DNA of 64,000 nt from Blautia sp. (GTDB lineage: Bacteria; Bacillota; Clostridia; Lachnospirales; Lachnospiraceae). Position numbers and translations under genes: made by a program. Of the stretch, positions 16,915 through 24,862 are shown one piece after another. The notes under the pieces are model-generated. The model was not told the origin of the DNA. It saw nothing but the letters and a program-made list of their open reading frames with translations, and made no database searches. Within the stretch, counting starts at the first letter, position 1; the number at the start of each line of letters is the position of its first letter. Location: NCBI GenBank assembly GCA_022769545.1, contig JALEJS010000035.1, positions 33,991 through 97,990 of the forward strand, in the 5' to 3' direction.

Positions 16915-17565
16915 TTACGGCAGGATGCTTTCCAGCTTTTCCAGAAGATCTGAGATCATGCAGCCGATGGTTTCCGTGTGGACAAAATCCGTGATATTTT
17001 TGTCTACAAGAATCTGGGTCTGTGCGGGAAAATCTTCATCGGCATCCCAGAAGATCATCTGCATGGAAATACGGGGGAAAATTTCAAACTGGTACGGCAC
17101 ATCTCCGCGGGAAAGGCGAATTCCCCCAAGCTTTTGGCAGGCAGCGTCCAGCTCACGGGTTTTTCCGGTGAACTTACGGGAAAAGGGGACCAGGAGAGGA
17201 TCCGGTGTCTGCTGGCGGTATCCGTGACCCTCCAGAGATTCGAAAGGGACCCAGATCCCGGAAAGCTGCGCCTGTTCCCGGACATAGTGAAGCAGATGAT
17301 AAACAGACATGCATTCGTTAAAATACAGGTCTGACTGCCAACCGTCCGGAGCTTCTTTTTCCAGAAGGCCGTCGGCAAGTCTCAGACGGTACAATTCATA
17401 AAGGTAGGGAATATACAGGTATTGAGAATCATATTTCAGATGAAGTGTTCCGGCGGCGGGGGCCGGGTCATAGCCGGTAAAGCTGGTCGTCCACTGTTCG
17501 GCCAGGGCTTCGTGTACGGAGAAACGATAGCCGCGGTTCAGGTAAGCGTGATAGCTGATGCTCAT
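16915..17565 (-). CDS. DUF3786 family protein
   Basis: This 216-residue cytoplasmic protein matches the pattern of DUF3786: an opening with HEALAEQWTTSFTGYDPA, a mid section YIPYLYELYRLRLADG, HLLHYVREQAQLSGIWVPFESLEG, then GDVPYQFEIFPRISMQMIFWDADEDFPAQTQILVD (quoted as GDVPYQFEIFPR and WDADEDFPAQTQILVD). The family is found in strict anaerobes and often lies near corrinoid or acetogenic genes, but nothing of that kind is nearby. The start at 17565 is supported by AGAAGGAA upstream; the frame extends further 5' without a usable site and runs into a repeat element. Confidence 0.82.
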   Translation of the reverse strand: MSISYHAYLNRGYRFSVHEALAEQWTTSFTGYDPAPAAGTLHLKYDSQYLYIPYLYELYRLRLADGLLEKEAPDGWQSDLYFNECMSVYHLLHYVREQAQLSGIWVPFESLEGHGYRQQTPDPLLVPFSRKFTGKTRELDAACQKLGGIRLSRGDVPYQFEIFPRISMQMIFWDADEDFPAQTQILVDKNITDFVHTETIGCMISDLLEKLESILP

Positions 17566-17617
17566 GAGGAATTCCTTCTTTCGGTGATTTACATTCATAT
17601 GTAATTTTATTATACTA

Positions 17618-17687
17618 TGAGCCAGGGGACAAATAAACATAAAATACATGCCTGCATATGTTTTTGTGTCTATCTTATTTGTCGGGC
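17618..17687. repeat. Dispersed intergenic repeat, family B (inverted copy at 44889)
   Basis: The 56 bases 17618-17673 (TGAGCCAGGGGACAAATAAA ... GTTTTTGTGTCTAT) match the reverse complement of 44889-44944 with only a few differences, including the inner palindromic ATACATGC-TGCAT core. The tail ATTTGTCGGG (17678-17687) is the same sequence that ends repeat family A at 42178 and 44769. It lies between divergent genes and may act as a bidirectional processing or termination signal. Confidence 0.75.
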
Positions 17688-17736
17688 AACTCATACAATA
17701 AAAAGCAATGAAAGAAAAGCCGGGGGAGGAAGGATC

Positions 17737-18015
17737 ATGGAAATCGCAGAGATGCTGGATGAACTGAAAGGAAAAGCACATCAGGACGAAAAACTGCGCA
17801 GAGAGCTGCTGGAAACACGGCAGGAGAAAAATCCGCTGACGGCATTTTGCGCAAAGTGCCGTCAGCTGGGATATCCGGTGTATGAAATGGATCTGATCGG
17901 TGCGGGAGAAGAATTTTATGCGGCAATGAAACGCAGCACCAATGGCGGCGGAGAAAATTCTCCTATGCTGGAGGGAGAGGATGACTTTTATGAACTGTTT
18001 TTCGCAGGACTGTGA
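17737..18015 (+). CDS. Small Nif11-like protein
   Basis: This 92-residue protein has an N-terminal helical region (EIAEMLDELKGKAHQDEKLRRELLETRQEKNPLTAFCAKCRQLGYPVYEMDL, quoted as EIAEMLDELKGKAHQDEKLR and PLTAFCAKCRQLGYPVYEMD) that follows the Nif11 leader pattern: a short amphipathic helix, LRRELL, then LxxFCxxCRxLGY. It continues with MKRSTNGGGENSP and an acidic tail. Nif11-type domains serve as leaders of some ribosomally made peptides, but no modification enzyme is nearby, and the tail lacks a Cys/Ser/Thr-rich core, so a stand-alone role is more likely. GGGGAGGAAGG precedes the ATG. It overlaps the next gene by 35 bases, so the two are translationally coupled. Confidence 0.75.
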   Translation: MEIAEMLDELKGKAHQDEKLRRELLETRQEKNPLTAFCAKCRQLGYPVYEMDLIGAGEEFYAAMKRSTNGGGENSPMLEGEDDFYELFFAGL

Positions 18016-18985
18016 GAACGCAAAGCAGGACGTGGATCGGGAGGCAAATCAGCTGGAAGCGTTTTACCGCCTTTCCCTGCTTATTGAACAGAAGCAGTTT
18101 GAGCTGGTGTGTGAAGAAGGAAAATGTCGTCTGGTATATATGATGAACGATGCGGCGGAAAGCTTTCTCGTATTTCAGAACTTCCGCATAAAAGGAAGAT
18201 ATGAGCCGGATTTTTCCGGGACACCGGAAATCTGGCTGGAGCTGGGAGAGAACCATTATATTCTGGCGGTGCGCCAGGGGCCGGATAATGTTTTTACCAT
18301 CTGTTTTGAAAATCTGGAGGTGGAGGATCATTTCTATAATTATGGAGAAATCGGCCATTTCTGGGTAAAAGGGTATGAATATCTGCGGCAGCTGGAGTAT
18401 CGTCTGGCGATTCTTAGGGACAAGTGCTGCTATCTGGGGGAGGAGGCGGCTTCGGATGAGGAGCGCCGCCTGGCGAAAATGGCAGATTTTCCTCCGCTTC
18501 AATGCTATCCTGCGGTACCGGACCGATACCGGAACATTCCCGATGACCCGTGGTATGTAGAGCGGGATACGATTCTGGAATACCGGAGACTGGCGGCACA
18601 GGCGGGAGACCGAAGCCTGGAGCGGATATTGAAACGATATGAGAAAAGGCCTTCTGCGGGAAGGGCGAAAAAGATTGCGCGGATGCTCAGAAGGAACGCG
18701 CATGGAAAAACGGTGGATCTTCTGGCGGAAAAGCTGCGGCAGGCGGCAGCGATCTATCCGGATCGATCCTTCGGAACGGTGCAGGATACAGAATATCAGA
18801 AACTGTGGGAGATGGGAAAGGCCGAGCAGGAACGGCTTCAGAAGGCAGGCATTCATGCAGAGCTTTTGCGGGAGGAGCCGTTTGTCCGGGCAAGGGATTC
18901 TGTCACCTACCAGGTCTATCTGATGATCTGGAAAAAAGGACCGGTGAACCGGAGGGTGACCGTGCTGCCTCTGAACAGATCGTAA
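17981..18985 (+). CDS. Conserved protein of unknown function (possibly DUF3878)
   Basis: This 334-residue cytoplasmic protein is not firmly recognised. It shows NQLEAFYRLSLLIEQKQFELVCEEGKCRLVYMMNDAAESFLVF (quoted as YRLSLLIEQKQFELVCEEG and CRLVYMMNDAAESFLVF) then HFYNYGEIGHFWVKGYEYLRQLEY, and a basic helical C-terminus. Length and opening resemble DUF3878 of Clostridia, an assignment from memory that a profile search would settle. The start at 17981 has GGAGGGAGAGG immediately upstream and lies inside the Nif11-like gene. Its end lies 56 bases before the FliB-like gene; the three genes probably form one unit. Confidence 0.7.
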   Translation: MTFMNCFSQDCENAKQDVDREANQLEAFYRLSLLIEQKQFELVCEEGKCRLVYMMNDAAESFLVFQNFRIKGRYEPDFSGTPEIWLELGENHYILAVRQGPDNVFTICFENLEVEDHFYNYGEIGHFWVKGYEYLRQLEYRLAILRDKCCYLGEEAASDEERRLAKMADFPPLQCYPAVPDRYRNIPDDPWYVERDTILEYRRLAAQAGDRSLERILKRYEKRPSAGRAKKIARMLRRNAHGKTVDLLAEKLRQAAAIYPDRSFGTVQDTEYQKLWEMGKAEQERLQKAGIHAELLREEPFVRARDSVTYQVYLMIWKKGPVNRRVTVLPLNRS

Positions 18986-19041
18986 AAGATGTCTGCCGTA
19001 AGACGGAGAGACTGACAGAAAAGACAGAAAGGACAGAAAAA

Positions 19042-20166
19042 ATGCTGTATACATTTCCGGATTATTATAAAGAATTTCACTGCACGGCAGATCAGTGTGA
19101 GGATACCTGCTGCGCCGGATGGCAGATCGTGATCGATCCGGGGGCGCAGAAATACTACCGGGGAATGCTTCGGGAAAACAGAAGGCGGAGAAAGGAAAAG
19201 CGGATCACACCGGATTTTGCCGGAAGACTGAAAAAGGGTATCGACTGGAAGAACGGGATATTTTGTCAGAATGAAGAGAAGCGCTGTGCGTTTTTGAATG
19301 ACCGCAACCTCTGTGATCTGTACACGAATCTGGGAGAAAAGAGTCTGTGCAGGACCTGCCGGCGATATCCCCGCCATGTGGAGGAATTTGAGAATGTACG
19401 CGAGGTGACGCTGTCGGTATCCTGTCCGGAAGTGGCCGCTCTTTTGATGAACCGGCAGACACCGGTTACCTTTTTTTCGGTGGAGCGGGACGGGGAAGAG
19501 GAATTCGATGACTTTGATCCGTTTTTGTATTCTCTGCTTGAGGACGGCAGAGAGGTCTTATATGAGATTCTGCAGGACCGGAGCCGCCCGGTGGACGTCA
19601 GGATATCCAGAGCACTGAACCTGGCAAAAGAACTTCAGCGGTGTGTGGATGAGGATGCGCTTTTTTCCGGACAGGAGGTACTGGCGGCCTATCGTACCGC
19701 GCAGGAAACGGCGCCTCTGCGTCATCTGAAATCGCCTTTTGATTTTTCGAGAAAGATGACAGGACTTGCGTATCGGCTGGAGCGTTTGCGGGATGACTGG
19801 GAAAATTTCCTGCGGGAAAGCATGTATCTTCTCTATGGAAAGGGAGAGACACAGTACCGGAGGAGCCGGACAGAATTTATCAGGTGGATGGAAGAATACA
19901 GGCCTGATTACGAAATCTGCCGGGAACAGCTGCTGGTTTATTTTATTTCCGCCTATTTCTGCGGGGCCGTTTACGACGGGCGGATTGTGAAAAAAGTCCG
20001 GATGGCTGTGGCGAGTGTCTTTCTTCTGCAGGAATTCTGGATGGCCTGCTGGCTGAAAAACGGAAAAAACCTGAACATACAGGATATGACGGAAATTGTA
20101 TACCGCTATTCCAGAGAACTGGAGCACTCCGACGAAAACCTGGAGCAGATGGAAAGGATGCTGTGA
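19042..20166 (+). CDS. FliB-like (flagellin lysine-N-methylase family) cysteine-rich protein
   Basis: This 374-residue protein begins LYTFPDYYKEFHCTADQCEDTCCAGW, the signature of FliB-family and YkgJ-like proteins (quoted segments: FHCTADQCEDTCCAGW; CAFLNDRNLCDLY; SLCRTCRRYPRH; SVSCPEVAALL). The cysteines CxxxxCxxxCC and CxxxxxxxC...CxxC suggest a bound metal or Fe-S centre. FliB methylates flagellin lysines in Salmonella, but no flagellar gene is visible here and such homologues occur widely in non-motile Clostridia, so another substrate is likely. GAAAGGACAG precedes the ATG. The frame extends upstream into the previous gene but without homology there. Confidence 0.85.
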   Translation: MLYTFPDYYKEFHCTADQCEDTCCAGWQIVIDPGAQKYYRGMLRENRRRRKEKRITPDFAGRLKKGIDWKNGIFCQNEEKRCAFLNDRNLCDLYTNLGEKSLCRTCRRYPRHVEEFENVREVTLSVSCPEVAALLMNRQTPVTFFSVERDGEEEFDDFDPFLYSLLEDGREVLYEILQDRSRPVDVRISRALNLAKELQRCVDEDALFSGQEVLAAYRTAQETAPLRHLKSPFDFSRKMTGLAYRLERLRDDWENFLRESMYLLYGKGETQYRRSRTEFIRWMEEYRPDYEICREQLLVYFISAYFCGAVYDGRIVKKVRMAVASVFLLQEFWMACWLKNGKNLNIQDMTEIVYRYSRELEHSDENLEQMERML

Positions 20167-20186
20167 CAATTTCCGGTGTTCCCGGG

Positions 20187-20215
20187 TTGCAAGATTGCAA
20201 AGAAACGATTAAAAT
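20187..20215 (+). promoter_or_regulatory. Probable promoter of the CDP-sugar / surface glycan operon
   Basis: TTGCAA (20187-20192), 17-base spacer, TAAAAT (20210-20215), 35 bases before the rfbF start. It is moderately good and is the only candidate between the FliB-like gene and rfbF; the next clear promoter is beyond 33954. Confidence 0.55.
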
Positions 20216-20249
20216 AGAGCCTATAAGACAGGAACAAAGGAGAAGTTGG

Positions 20250-21026
20250 ATGAAGGTTGTTATTCTTGCCGGCGGTTTTGGCACAAGAATCAGTGAAGAA
20301 AGTCATCTGAAGCCGAAACCCATGATCGAAATCGGGGAAAAGCCGATACTGTGGCATATTATGAAAATCTATTCCCATTACGGATTCAATGAATTTGTGG
20401 TATGCTGCGGTTATAAGCAGCATGTCATAAAGGAATGGTTTGCGGATTACTATCTGCATAACAGTGATATCACCTTTGATTTTACACAGGAAGACAAAAT
20501 GATCGTACACAATACGGCGCTGGAGCCCTGGAAAGTCACACTGGTGGATACGGGTCTGAATACCATGACCGGCGGCCGCATCCGACGGGTGAGAAATTAT
20601 CTGGGCGAGGAGCCGTTTATGCTTACCTATGGGGACGGTGTTGCGGATGTGGATATCCGGGCACTGCTGAAGTTCCACCGGGAACATGGACAGATGGCAA
20701 CGATCACTTCCGTGCAGCCGGGGGGCCGTTTCGGAACACTGGATATTCTGGAGGACGGAACCATCACCAACTTCCGTGAGAAGAAAAAGGACGACGGCGG
20801 CTGGATCAATGCCGGCTTCATGGTGCTGGAGCCGGAGATCATGGATCTGATTGACGGAGATGATACTGTGTTTGAGAAAAAACCGCTGGAGGAAGCGGCC
20901 AGAAGGGGCCAGCTGAATACATACAAGCACAGAGGATTCTGGCAGTGTATGGATACCCTGCGGGAAAAAGAACAGCTGGAAGCAATGTGGAACAGCGGAA
21001 CAGCACCCTGGAAGATCTGGGACTGA
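20250..21026 (+). CDS. rfbF: Glucose-1-phosphate cytidylyltransferase
   Basis: Catalyses CTP + glucose-1-phosphate to CDP-glucose, the entry step to CDP-dideoxyhexoses. The 258-residue protein has the nucleotidyltransferase opening MKVVILAGGFGTRISEESHLKPKPMIEIG (quoted as VVILAGGFGTRISEE and KPKPMIEIG), the metal/sugar site YGDGVADVDI, and NFREKKKDDGGWINAGFMVLEPE typical of RfbF rather than RmlA or GalU. AAAGGAGAAG lies 6 bases before the ATG; an upstream in-frame ATG at 20163 overlaps the previous stop and lacks homology. Confidence 0.95.
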   Translation: MKVVILAGGFGTRISEESHLKPKPMIEIGEKPILWHIMKIYSHYGFNEFVVCCGYKQHVIKEWFADYYLHNSDITFDFTQEDKMIVHNTALEPWKVTLVDTGLNTMTGGRIRRVRNYLGEEPFMLTYGDGVADVDIRALLKFHREHGQMATITSVQPGGRFGTLDILEDGTITNFREKKKDDGGWINAGFMVLEPEIMDLIDGDDTVFEKKPLEEAARRGQLNTYKHRGFWQCMDTLREKEQLEAMWNSGTAPWKIWD

Positions 21027-21063
21027 AAAGACAGCAGCCGAAGAATATCGGGAGAAAAGAAGA

Positions 21064-22119
21064 ATGAATCTTGATTTTTATAAAGGAAAACGTGTTTTAA
21101 TTACCGGGCATACCGGATTTAAGGGGACCTGGCTGACGAAAATGCTGGTAATGGCAGGAGCCAAAGTGACCGGCTACAGCAGCGGTGTTCCCACAGATCC
21201 CAGCCTGTTTGTGCTTTCCGACATGGATAAGCAGATGGATTCTGTCGTGGGCGATGTGCGGGATCTGGCACATCTGCGGGAAGTGTTTGAGAAAGTAAGG
21301 CCGGAAATCGTCTTTCACCTGGCTGCGCAGCCCATCGTGAGAGACTCCTACAAGGATCCGGTCTATACATATGAGACCAATGTGATGGGAACGGTAAATG
21401 TTCTGGAATGCGTCCGTCAGACGGACTGTGTGAGATCTTTTCTGAATGTGACAACCGATAAGGTATACGAGAACCGCGAATGGGAGTGGGGATACCGGGA
21501 AACGGATCCTCTGGATGGTTTTGATCCGTACAGCAACAGCAAATCCTGTTCGGAGCTGGTGACCCACAGCTATAAAAACTCCTTTTTTGCGGACGGGAAA
21601 GTGGCGGTTTCCACGGCAAGAGCGGGAAATGTGATCGGGGGTGGCGATTTTGCCAACGACCGTATCATTCCGGACTGTGTCCGGGCAGCACAGGAGGGAA
21701 TCCCCATTCCTGTGAGAAATCCTCATTCTACGAGGCCCTTCCAGCATGTTCTGGAACCGCTGGGGGCGTACCTGATGATCGCCGAAAAGCAGTACGAGGA
21801 CGGAAAATACGCCGGATATTACAATGTGGGACCGGATGAATGCGACTGTGTCACGACCGGTGAGCTGGTGGAACTGTTCTGCCGCATCTGGGGCGGAGGG
21901 CAGACCTGGGAAGATCATTTTGCAGGCGGTCCCCACGAAGCGAATTTTCTGAAGCTGGACTGCTCAAGGATGAAACATACATTTGGGTGGAGACCCACCT
22001 GGGGGATCACGCAGGCGGTAGAAAAAACCATTCAGTGGTCCAGGGCATGGCTGGCCGGAGAGGACGTGAACCGGGTGATGGAGGAGCAGATCCGGGAGTA
22101 TATGACCGAAGCCAGATAA
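21064..22119 (+). CDS. rfbG: CDP-glucose 4,6-dehydratase
   Basis: Converts CDP-glucose to CDP-4-keto-6-deoxyglucose using bound NAD+. The 351-residue short-chain dehydrogenase-type enzyme has the Rossmann motif GHTGFKGTWL (the GxxGxxG position), HLAAQPIVRDSY, the catalytic Thr-Asp-Lys in NVTTDKVYEN, and the YSNSK catalytic Tyr/Lys (DPYSNSKSCSELV). It lies between rfbF and rfbH, the conserved order in Salmonella and Yersinia clusters. Confidence 0.95.
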   Translation: MNLDFYKGKRVLITGHTGFKGTWLTKMLVMAGAKVTGYSSGVPTDPSLFVLSDMDKQMDSVVGDVRDLAHLREVFEKVRPEIVFHLAAQPIVRDSYKDPVYTYETNVMGTVNVLECVRQTDCVRSFLNVTTDKVYENREWEWGYRETDPLDGFDPYSNSKSCSELVTHSYKNSFFADGKVAVSTARAGNVIGGGDFANDRIIPDCVRAAQEGIPIPVRNPHSTRPFQHVLEPLGAYLMIAEKQYEDGKYAGYYNVGPDECDCVTTGELVELFCRIWGGGQTWEDHFAGGPHEANFLKLDCSRMKHTFGWRPTWGITQAVEKTIQWSRAWLAGEDVNRVMEEQIREYMTEAR

Positions 22120-22153
22120 AAAGCAGAATAATGAAGAAACAAGGAGACAGGAA

Positions 22154-23494
22154 ATGTTTGAGAATATGACGGAGCAGCAGGTGAAGGAGCAGATCCTTCA
22201 GTCAGTGGCTGCTTATTGCGATAAATACCACAATCAGGAAAAACCGTTTCAGGAAGGGGACAGAATTCCGTATGCTTCCCGTGTTTACGACCATGAAGAG
22301 ATGGTGAATCTGGTGGATTCCGCACTGGAATTCTGGCTGACGGCCGGAAGATATGCGGATCAGTTCGAAAAGGAATTTGCAAAGTATCTGGGAATCCGCT
22401 TCTGTTCCCTGGTTAATTCCGGTTCCTCCGCCAATCTGCTGGCGTTTATGACCCTGACCTCCCCGCTTCTGAAGGAACGTCAGATCCTTCCGGGGGATGA
22501 GGTGATCACCGTGGCGGCAGGATTTCCGACTACCGTGGCGCCTGCGATCCAGTATGGTGCGGTGCCTGTTTTTGTGGATGTGAGCATCCCGCAGTACAAT
22601 ATCGATCCGGAGAAGCTGGAAGCAGCCGTATCCGAAAAGACGAAAGCGGTAATGCTTGCACATACCCTGGGAAATCCGTTTGATCTGAAGACCGTAAAGG
22701 ATTTCTGCAAAAAATATAATCTGTGGCTTGTGGAGGACAACTGCGATGCGCTGGGTTCCCGCTACATCATCGACGGTGAAGAAAAACTGACCGGAACCAT
22801 AGGGGACATCGGAACCTCCAGCTTTTATCCGCCGCATCATATGACAATGGGAGAGGGCGGGGCTGTCTATACCGACAATCCCCTCCTTCATAAAATCATC
22901 CGTTCGCTGCGTGACTGGGGACGGGACTGTGTCTGCCCCTCCGGACGGGATAACCTGTGCGGTCACCGTTTTGACCGGCAGTATGGAGAGCTGCCACTGG
23001 GATATGATCATAAATATGTATATTCCCATTTCGGCTACAATCTCAAGGCAACGGAAATGCAGGCGGCGGTGGGCTGTGCACAGCTGAAAAAGTTCCCGGG
23101 ATTTGTACAGAAAAGACGCCATAATTTTGATCGGCTGAGAAAGGGTCTGGAGGGCTGTGAAAAGAGCTACATTCTTCCGGAGCCCTGTGAAAATTCCACG
23201 CCAAGCTGGTTCGGGTTCCTGATCACCTGCCGGGAGGGTGTGGACCGCAATCAGGTGGTGCAGTACATCGAGAGCAGAGGTGTTCAGACCAGGATGCTGT
23301 TTGCAGGAAATCTCACGAAGCATCCCTGCTTTGACCAGATGCGGGAAAAGGGAACCGGCTACCGGGTTGCCGGAAGCCTTGAAAATACAGACCGGATCAT
23401 GACAGATACCTTCTGGGTGGGCGTGTATCCGGGAATGACGGATGAGAAGATTGATTATATGGCGAAGGTGATCAGAGAAGCAGCGGCACTCTGA
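22154..23494 (+). CDS. rfbH: CDP-4-keto-6-deoxyglucose 3-dehydratase (RfbH/DdhC/E1)
   Basis: This 446-residue enzyme of the DegT fold removes the C3 hydroxyl, using PMP and an Fe-S centre, to give the 3,6-dideoxy-4-keto sugar. Diagnostic features are present: the aminotransferase lysine is replaced by histidine (SSFYPPHHMTMGEGG), and an Fe-S cysteine set is visible as CVC-PSGRDNL-C (C-x1-C-x7-C) with an upstream cysteine in LVEDNCDALGSR. The usual electron-donating reductase (AscD/E3 type) is not encoded in this window. GGAGACAGGAA precedes the ATG. Confidence 0.95.
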   Translation: MFENMTEQQVKEQILQSVAAYCDKYHNQEKPFQEGDRIPYASRVYDHEEMVNLVDSALEFWLTAGRYADQFEKEFAKYLGIRFCSLVNSGSSANLLAFMTLTSPLLKERQILPGDEVITVAAGFPTTVAPAIQYGAVPVFVDVSIPQYNIDPEKLEAAVSEKTKAVMLAHTLGNPFDLKTVKDFCKKYNLWLVEDNCDALGSRYIIDGEEKLTGTIGDIGTSSFYPPHHMTMGEGGAVYTDNPLLHKIIRSLRDWGRDCVCPSGRDNLCGHRFDRQYGELPLGYDHKYVYSHFGYNLKATEMQAAVGCAQLKKFPGFVQKRRHNFDRLRKGLEGCEKSYILPEPCENSTPSWFGFLITCREGVDRNQVVQYIESRGVQTRMLFAGNLTKHPCFDQMREKGTGYRVAGSLENTDRIMTDTFWVGVYPGMTDEKIDYMAKVIREAAAL

Positions 23495-23509
23495 GCCTGG
23501 AGGAAAGAC

Positions 23510-24862
23510 ATGATATTTGACGAAAAACTGCGCTGGTACGGATTCTGGACGGTGGACCGTCTGCAAAAAGGCGGAATCACCAGAAAATATTATGAGGAGA
23601 TTCGCGAAAGCTTCCGGGAGGGAACCTCCGTGGAAAAGACGCAGGAAAAGCTGCAGAAGCTGATCGCACATGCAGTAAAAACGACGGAGTTCTATAAGGA
23701 CTTTGATGAGAACACTCCTCTGGAGCAGCTTCCGGTGGTGAATAAGGATACCTTCCGCAGCAATTATGAGGCAATGACTTCCGCGGCATACCGGGATGCG
23801 AAGGACAACCGGATCATGTGCACCAGCGGCTCGACGGGCACGCCCCTTTCCATGGTTCAGAACCGGGATAAAATCGATCACAATACGGCAGCCAGCATTT
23901 TCCTTGGCGCGGTGGGCGGCTTTTACATCGGTATGAAGGAAGCCTTTATCCGCGTGTGGGTAAACAATGTGAAAAAAAGCAGGCTTCAGCTGCTGGCGGA
24001 AAACCTGATCATGGTGGACAGCTCTTCCATGGATGATGAGGCTCTGGGGAAAATCTTTTCTATGATCGAAAAAAAGAAAGTGAAATGTCTTGTGGGATAT
24101 TCCTCTGCACTGGGAGAATTGAGCCGTTATATTTCCAGATATCAGATTGATACCTCGAAATGCAGGGTGCGTTCCATTCTGCCGATTTCCGAAGCCATGC
24201 CGGTCAGTGTCCGGAAGGCTCTGAAAGAGCAGTTCCGCTGTCCGGTGAGAGCCTGGTATTCCAATGAAGAAAACGGTATTATGGGAATTCAGAATCCGGA
24301 TGACGAGGGATATCATATCGACACCGAAAGCTATTATTACGAGATCCTGAAGCTGGACCGTGATGAGCCTGCGCAGCCGGGAGAGCTGGGAAGAATTGTG
24401 ATCACCGATCTTTACAATTACGCATTTCCCATCCTGCGGTATGACAACGGGGATCTGGCAATTGCCCGGAAAAAGGAAAAAAACGGGCGTTACAAGCTGT
24501 ATCTTACAGAACTGTACGGCCGCAGGAGTGATATGATCTACGACTGCGACGGAAATGCACTCACTCCGTATATCATCACCAATAACCTGTGGGATGTGGA
24601 GGGTGTGGCACAGTTCCGTTTTATTCAGGAGGATGTGACGAAATATACGCTCTGGCTCAACGGAGACCGGGAAAAGATGAATGTGGACAATATCCGGGAG
24701 CGGATTCTTCCTTATCTGGGGGACCGCGCGGAGCTGAGTATTGAATTTGTGGATGAAATTCCGGTCCTGAATTCGGGAAAGAGAAAATATATTGAAAACC
24801 GCTGTGCGAAGTATCGTGTTCCGACTGCATCGGACGGGGCAGAGATTGCCCGGAAGGTATGA
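23510..24862 (+). CDS. CapK-like adenylate-forming enzyme (phenylacetate-CoA ligase family), copy 1
   Basis: This 450-residue AMP-forming enzyme has the P-loop-like CTSGSTGTPLSMVQN, the motif WYSNEENGIMGIQN (equivalent of the YGxTE adenylate site), the ribose-binding RYDNGDLA and LYGRRSDMIYDCDG. CapK-type members are common in capsule loci, where they are thought to activate or attach acyl groups to surface sugars, but reactions are rarely known. It is a clear paralogue of the gene at 26125 (for example SSALGELSRYI against SSAVTAITSYI). The stop overlaps the flippase start by four bases. Confidence 0.88.
   Translation: MIFDEKLRWYGFWTVDRLQKGGITRKYYEEIRESFREGTSVEKTQEKLQKLIAHAVKTTEFYKDFDENTPLEQLPVVNKDTFRSNYEAMTSAAYRDAKDNRIMCTSGSTGTPLSMVQNRDKIDHNTAASIFLGAVGGFYIGMKEAFIRVWVNNVKKSRLQLLAENLIMVDSSSMDDEALGKIFSMIEKKKVKCLVGYSSALGELSRYISRYQIDTSKCRVRSILPISEAMPVSVRKALKEQFRCPVRAWYSNEENGIMGIQNPDDEGYHIDTESYYYEILKLDRDEPAQPGELGRIVITDLYNYAFPILRYDNGDLAIARKKEKNGRYKLYLTELYGRRSDMIYDCDGNALTPYIITNNLWDVEGVAQFRFIQEDVTKYTLWLNGDREKMNVDNIRERILPYLGDRAELSIEFVDEIPVLNSGKRKYIENRCAKYRVPTASDGAEIARKV

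Noticed and set aside
17617..17736. Upstream extension of the Nif11-like gene to 17617
   Set aside because: It runs through repeat family B and the CICFCVYLIC sequence is a translation of that repeat; the GGGGAGGAAGG site fixes the start at 17737.
18916..19377. Minus-strand frame covering the junction before the FliB-like gene
   Set aside because: No start signal; lies over the conserved Cys-rich start of the plus-strand gene.
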